Source: Candidatus Bathyarchaeota archaeon (lineage in GTDB: Archaea > Thermoproteota > Bathyarchaeia > TCS64). From it: DNA of 32,014 nucleotides. The DNA lies in contig DUKA01000032.1 in NCBI GenBank assembly GCA_013329615.1, positions 1 through 32,014 on the forward strand, given 5' to 3'. Position 1 is the stretch's first letter; every line of letters starts with the position of its first letter. The notes under the pieces were generated by a model. It ran no database searches. It had not been told where the DNA came from and saw only the letters and a list, made by a program, of their open reading frames with translations. This document shows positions 29,771 to 32,014 of this stretch, piece after piece. The position numbers and the translations under genes were made by a program.

Positions 29771-31387
29771 CTACCAGCCTAGTGCCTGGCCGTCGCCACG
29801 TGGGTCGCTGCCCGCTGTGAGTGCGCCCGTCTTGGAGTTCCTGAGGATTATCTGACCCTTGCCGAAGATTATGCGGTTTGGTCCGGCGACGGGGATGACG
29901 TCATGGCCCATGCGGGCGAGGGCGGCCATGGTGTCTACGGGTATACCCTCCTCGAGGCTGACCTTGCCTCCGGCGGTGCCGTCGAGTATGCAGAAGCGGG
30001 GCGCGTCGAGCGCGTCCTGCGGCCCCATGCCGTAGTCGATCATGTTTGTGACAACCTGCACGTGGCCCTGTGGCTGCATGAAACCCCCCATGACACCGAA
30101 GGGGGCGTATAGGTCGCCGTTCCTCGTCATCATACCGGGGATGATGGTGTGGTATGGCCTCTTACCCGGGGCGAGGACGTTGGGGTGGCGCTTGTCCAAG
30201 CTGAAGCCGGAGCCCCTGTTCTGGAGGGTGAAGCCACAGCCTCTGGGGATGAGACCCGTGCCGAAGCCGGAGTAGTTGCTGTTTATGAAGCTGCAGGCGT
30301 TGCCCCAGCGATCTACGGTGCAGAGGTAGACGGTGTCGCTGCCCGTCACCGGGCTGCCGTGGACCCTGTCTAGAACTGCCTTGGCTGGGTTGATGTGCTG
30401 CCTCCTCTCCTCGGCGTACTCCTTCGAGATTAGCTCCTTGATGGGGACGTGTGTGACGGATGGGTCGGCGACATACCAGCGGGTGTCGGCGAAGGCGGTC
30501 CTCATGGCTTCGATGAGCAGATGGAGCCTCTGCGGGGAATCGTATGGGAGGTTTGTGAACCTGAATCCCTCGAGCACGTTGAGGGCGATGAGGGCCGTGA
30601 TGCCCTGCCCGTTTGGGGGTATCTCCCAGACGTCGACGCCGCGGTAGTTGATCGTGATGGGTTCGTCAAATGTGGATTTATGCTTCTTGAGATCTTCTAG
30701 GGTCATGGTGCCGCCCTTGAGGGCTAGCAGCTCGACTATCGCCTCGGCGACGCGGCCCTCGTAGAAGCCCGCCTTGCCGTGCTCGACGACCTCGCGCAGG
30801 CTCTTGGCGAGGGTGGGGTTCTTCATTATCTCACCCGCGCCTGGCGCCCTGCCGTTTATGAGCATCTCGTCCCCGTATGGCCCGGTTTTTAGGAAGGGTA
30901 TGCCATTCGCCCACGCGCGCGCCGTTAGGGGGGAGACGGGGTATCCTCCCTCGGCAAGCTCGATGGCAGGGGTGAGGACATCCTTCATGGCGAGTGTTCC
31001 GAACTTCTCGATGGTGTCCACCCAGCCCGCGACTGCGCCGGGGACCGTGACGGTGTGTATGCCGTTTGAGGGCATCTTGGTGAAGCCCTCGCCGAGGAGC
31101 TTCTCGGGGGTGAGCCCCGCAGGGGCGCGGCCGCTGCCGTTCATCCCCTTTACGCGTCCCTTCGCGGCGTCGTAGTAGAGTGCGAAGCAGTCACCGCCCA
31201 TTCCTGTGCTGCACGGCTCGGTTACGTTGAGTGCGGCGGCGACGGCGACCGCCGCGTCGGCGGCGTTTCCGCCCTTCTGGAGTATGCGCATCCCCGCCTC
31301 GCTTGAGAGGGGCTGGCTCGAGGCGACGACGCCCCGGGTCCCGTAAACGGGTGAGCGCCGCGAGTTGAACCACATCGCCACCACCAT
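29771..31387 (-). CDS. ggt: Gamma-glutamyltransferase family protein
   Basis: This N-terminal-nucleophile hydrolase transfers or hydrolyses gamma-glutamyl groups of glutathione-like compounds, or acts as a related acylase. The 538 residues begin GVVASSQPLSSEAGMRILQKGGNAADAA (GVVASS through AADAA, about 19-46) and NVTEPCSTGMGGDCFALYY. The autocleavage site and nucleophile threonine lie in GSDTVYLCTVD (about 350). IIPGMMTRNG and GVMGGFMQPQGHVQVV in the small subunit complete the fold. No export signal is evident, so a cytosolic role is likely. An in-frame ATG at 31375 would trim four residues. Archaea mostly lack glutathione, so the true substrate is open. Confidence 0.88.
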   Translation of the reverse strand: MVVAMWFNSRRSPVYGTRGVVASSQPLSSEAGMRILQKGGNAADAAVAVAAALNVTEPCSTGMGGDCFALYYDAAKGRVKGMNGSGRAPAGLTPEKLLGEGFTKMPSNGIHTVTVPGAVAGWVDTIEKFGTLAMKDVLTPAIELAEGGYPVSPLTARAWANGIPFLKTGPYGDEMLINGRAPGAGEIMKNPTLAKSLREVVEHGKAGFYEGRVAEAIVELLALKGGTMTLEDLKKHKSTFDEPITINYRGVDVWEIPPNGQGITALIALNVLEGFRFTNLPYDSPQRLHLLIEAMRTAFADTRWYVADPSVTHVPIKELISKEYAEERRQHINPAKAVLDRVHGSPVTGSDTVYLCTVDRWGNACSFINSNYSGFGTGLIPRGCGFTLQNRGSGFSLDKRHPNVLAPGKRPYHTIIPGMMTRNGDLYAPFGVMGGFMQPQGHVQVVTNMIDYGMGPQDALDAPRFCILDGTAGGKVSLEEGIPVDTMAALARMGHDVIPVAGPNRIIFGKGQIILRNSKTGALTAGSDPRGDGQALGW

Positions 31388-31440
31388 ACACCGCTAGGTG
31401 AAAAAGGTTAACCCTCATCGTTCGGCCAACCGAGACGCGC

Positions 31441-32004
31441 TCAGTAGTGTTTCTCTATCCCGCCGAAGCCGAACAGCCTGTTCTTCTCGGTCATCCTGAT
31501 GAAGTAGTTGAGGCGTTTCTCGAACTCCGCGGGGCGGTTTCTCGCGCCCTCGATGAAGGCGACGCGGATTCTCCTGTACTCGGGGGAGAAGCGTTGGTAA
31601 TTCTCCCACGCCTGCTCGTTTTCCTGCAGGGCCTTCAGGATGTCGGGGGGCGCGACGTATTCCTCGTCGAGTATCCCCTCCAGCGTCGCCAGCACTGAGG
31701 GTATGACCCTCCCCTGTTTTACGAGCGCCCTCAGCCTCTGCTTGTTGGCCTCGGAGTAGCTGCTCCCCGGTTTCCGCGGGGAGAACCGCTGTGCGTAGGA
31801 GTACTCGTCGATGCGCTTGACGGTGCTGTCGATCCAGCCGAAGCAGAGCGCCTCCTCGACGGCGTCGTTGTAGAGGATGCGTGGCCTGCCGCTCGCCTTC
31901 TTGGGGTAGAGCAGCCAAGCCTCCTTCTCCTTGTCGTGGTTCTCGGTGAGCCACGACCGCCACTCTGCCCTGTCCTTGAAGTATAGCTCTGTGCCCACGT
32001 GCAT
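31441..32004 (-). CDS. YdeI/OmpD-associated (bacteriocin-protection) family protein
   Basis: The 187-residue protein has ELYFKDRAEWRSWLTENH near its start, then EEALCFGWIDSTVKRID (about 49-65), the family signature, followed by YSYAQRFSPRKPGSSYSEANKQR. A helical tail with LATLEGILDEEYVAPPDILKAL ends in NRLFGFGGIEKHY. Bacterial relatives are linked to antimicrobial-peptide resistance, but the molecular role is unknown. The ATG at 32002-32004 is ten bases from the window edge. The frame stays open to the edge, so a longer start upstream is possible. Confidence 0.8.
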   Translation of the reverse strand: MHVGTELYFKDRAEWRSWLTENHDKEKEAWLLYPKKASGRPRILYNDAVEEALCFGWIDSTVKRIDEYSYAQRFSPRKPGSSYSEANKQRLRALVKQGRVIPSVLATLEGILDEEYVAPPDILKALQENEQAWENYQRFSPEYRRIRVAFIEGARNRPAEFEKRLNYFIRMTEKNRLFGFGGIEKHY

Positions 32005-32014
32005 GTAGTGGCGG

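Noticed and set aside
1..32014. CRISPR array, insertion sequence or prophage
   Set aside because: No regularly spaced direct repeats, transposase, integrase or phage structural gene was seen on either strand.

Overview
The window is archaeal and reads like a chromosomal region of a TACK-type archaeon. The main markers are a histone-fold protein, the rRNA methyltransferase Nep1, the archaeal D-aminoacyl-tRNA deacylase DtdA, the diphthamide amidase Dph6 and an archaeal threonyl-tRNA synthetase without its editing domain. TATA boxes lie 25-31 bases before about fifteen start codons, many of them GTG or TTG, so leaderless transcripts appear to be the rule. A Bathyarchaeia- or Caldarchaeales-like source would fit, but nothing here fixes the lineage.

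Layout. 1-3400: the end of an NrdG-like activase, a candidate structured RNA, a histone/SpoIIM-family operon, a ferredoxin, Nep1, and a glyoxalase-fold/HAD pair. 3400-10300: a beta-keto acid cleavage enzyme, a double ferritin-like protein, a GH3-like adenylating enzyme, a seven-helix membrane protein with a DUF835-like tail, a methyltransferase and an F420-type oxidoreductase. 10280-13080: two small DNA-binding-type proteins and a cupin/CoA-transferase operon. 13170-17910: a DUF72 protein with a SWIM-like tail, the L-rhamnose genes rhaB-rhaA, and dtdA. 17940-21540: a GAF histidine kinase, an EF-Tu-like protein without a working GTPase domain, a flavin reductase and a small Cys/His protein. 21540-26600: thrS with a structured upstream region, dph6, a VapBC toxin-antitoxin pair with a clear operator, kynureninase and a nitroreductase. 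26600-32014: a broken flavin reductase gene, a three-gene cell-surface cassette, gamma-glutamyltransferase and a YdeI-family protein.

The genes form short operons in alternating directions, mixing information processing (Nep1, DtdA, ThrRS, Dph6) with catabolism (rhamnose, kynurenine, CoA transfer, beta-keto acid cleavage). Packing is extreme: nine of ten convergent pairs end between 17 bases of overlap and 12 bases of gap, and four pairs overlap by exactly four bases (three CTAG, one TTAG). The least familiar items are the candidate structured RNA at 239-311, the folded region upstream of thrS, the pseudo-GTPase, the DUF72-SWIM fusion and the surface cassette at 27559-29769. No CRISPR array, insertion sequence, rRNA or canonical tRNA was seen, and no gap between genes exceeds about 270 bases.
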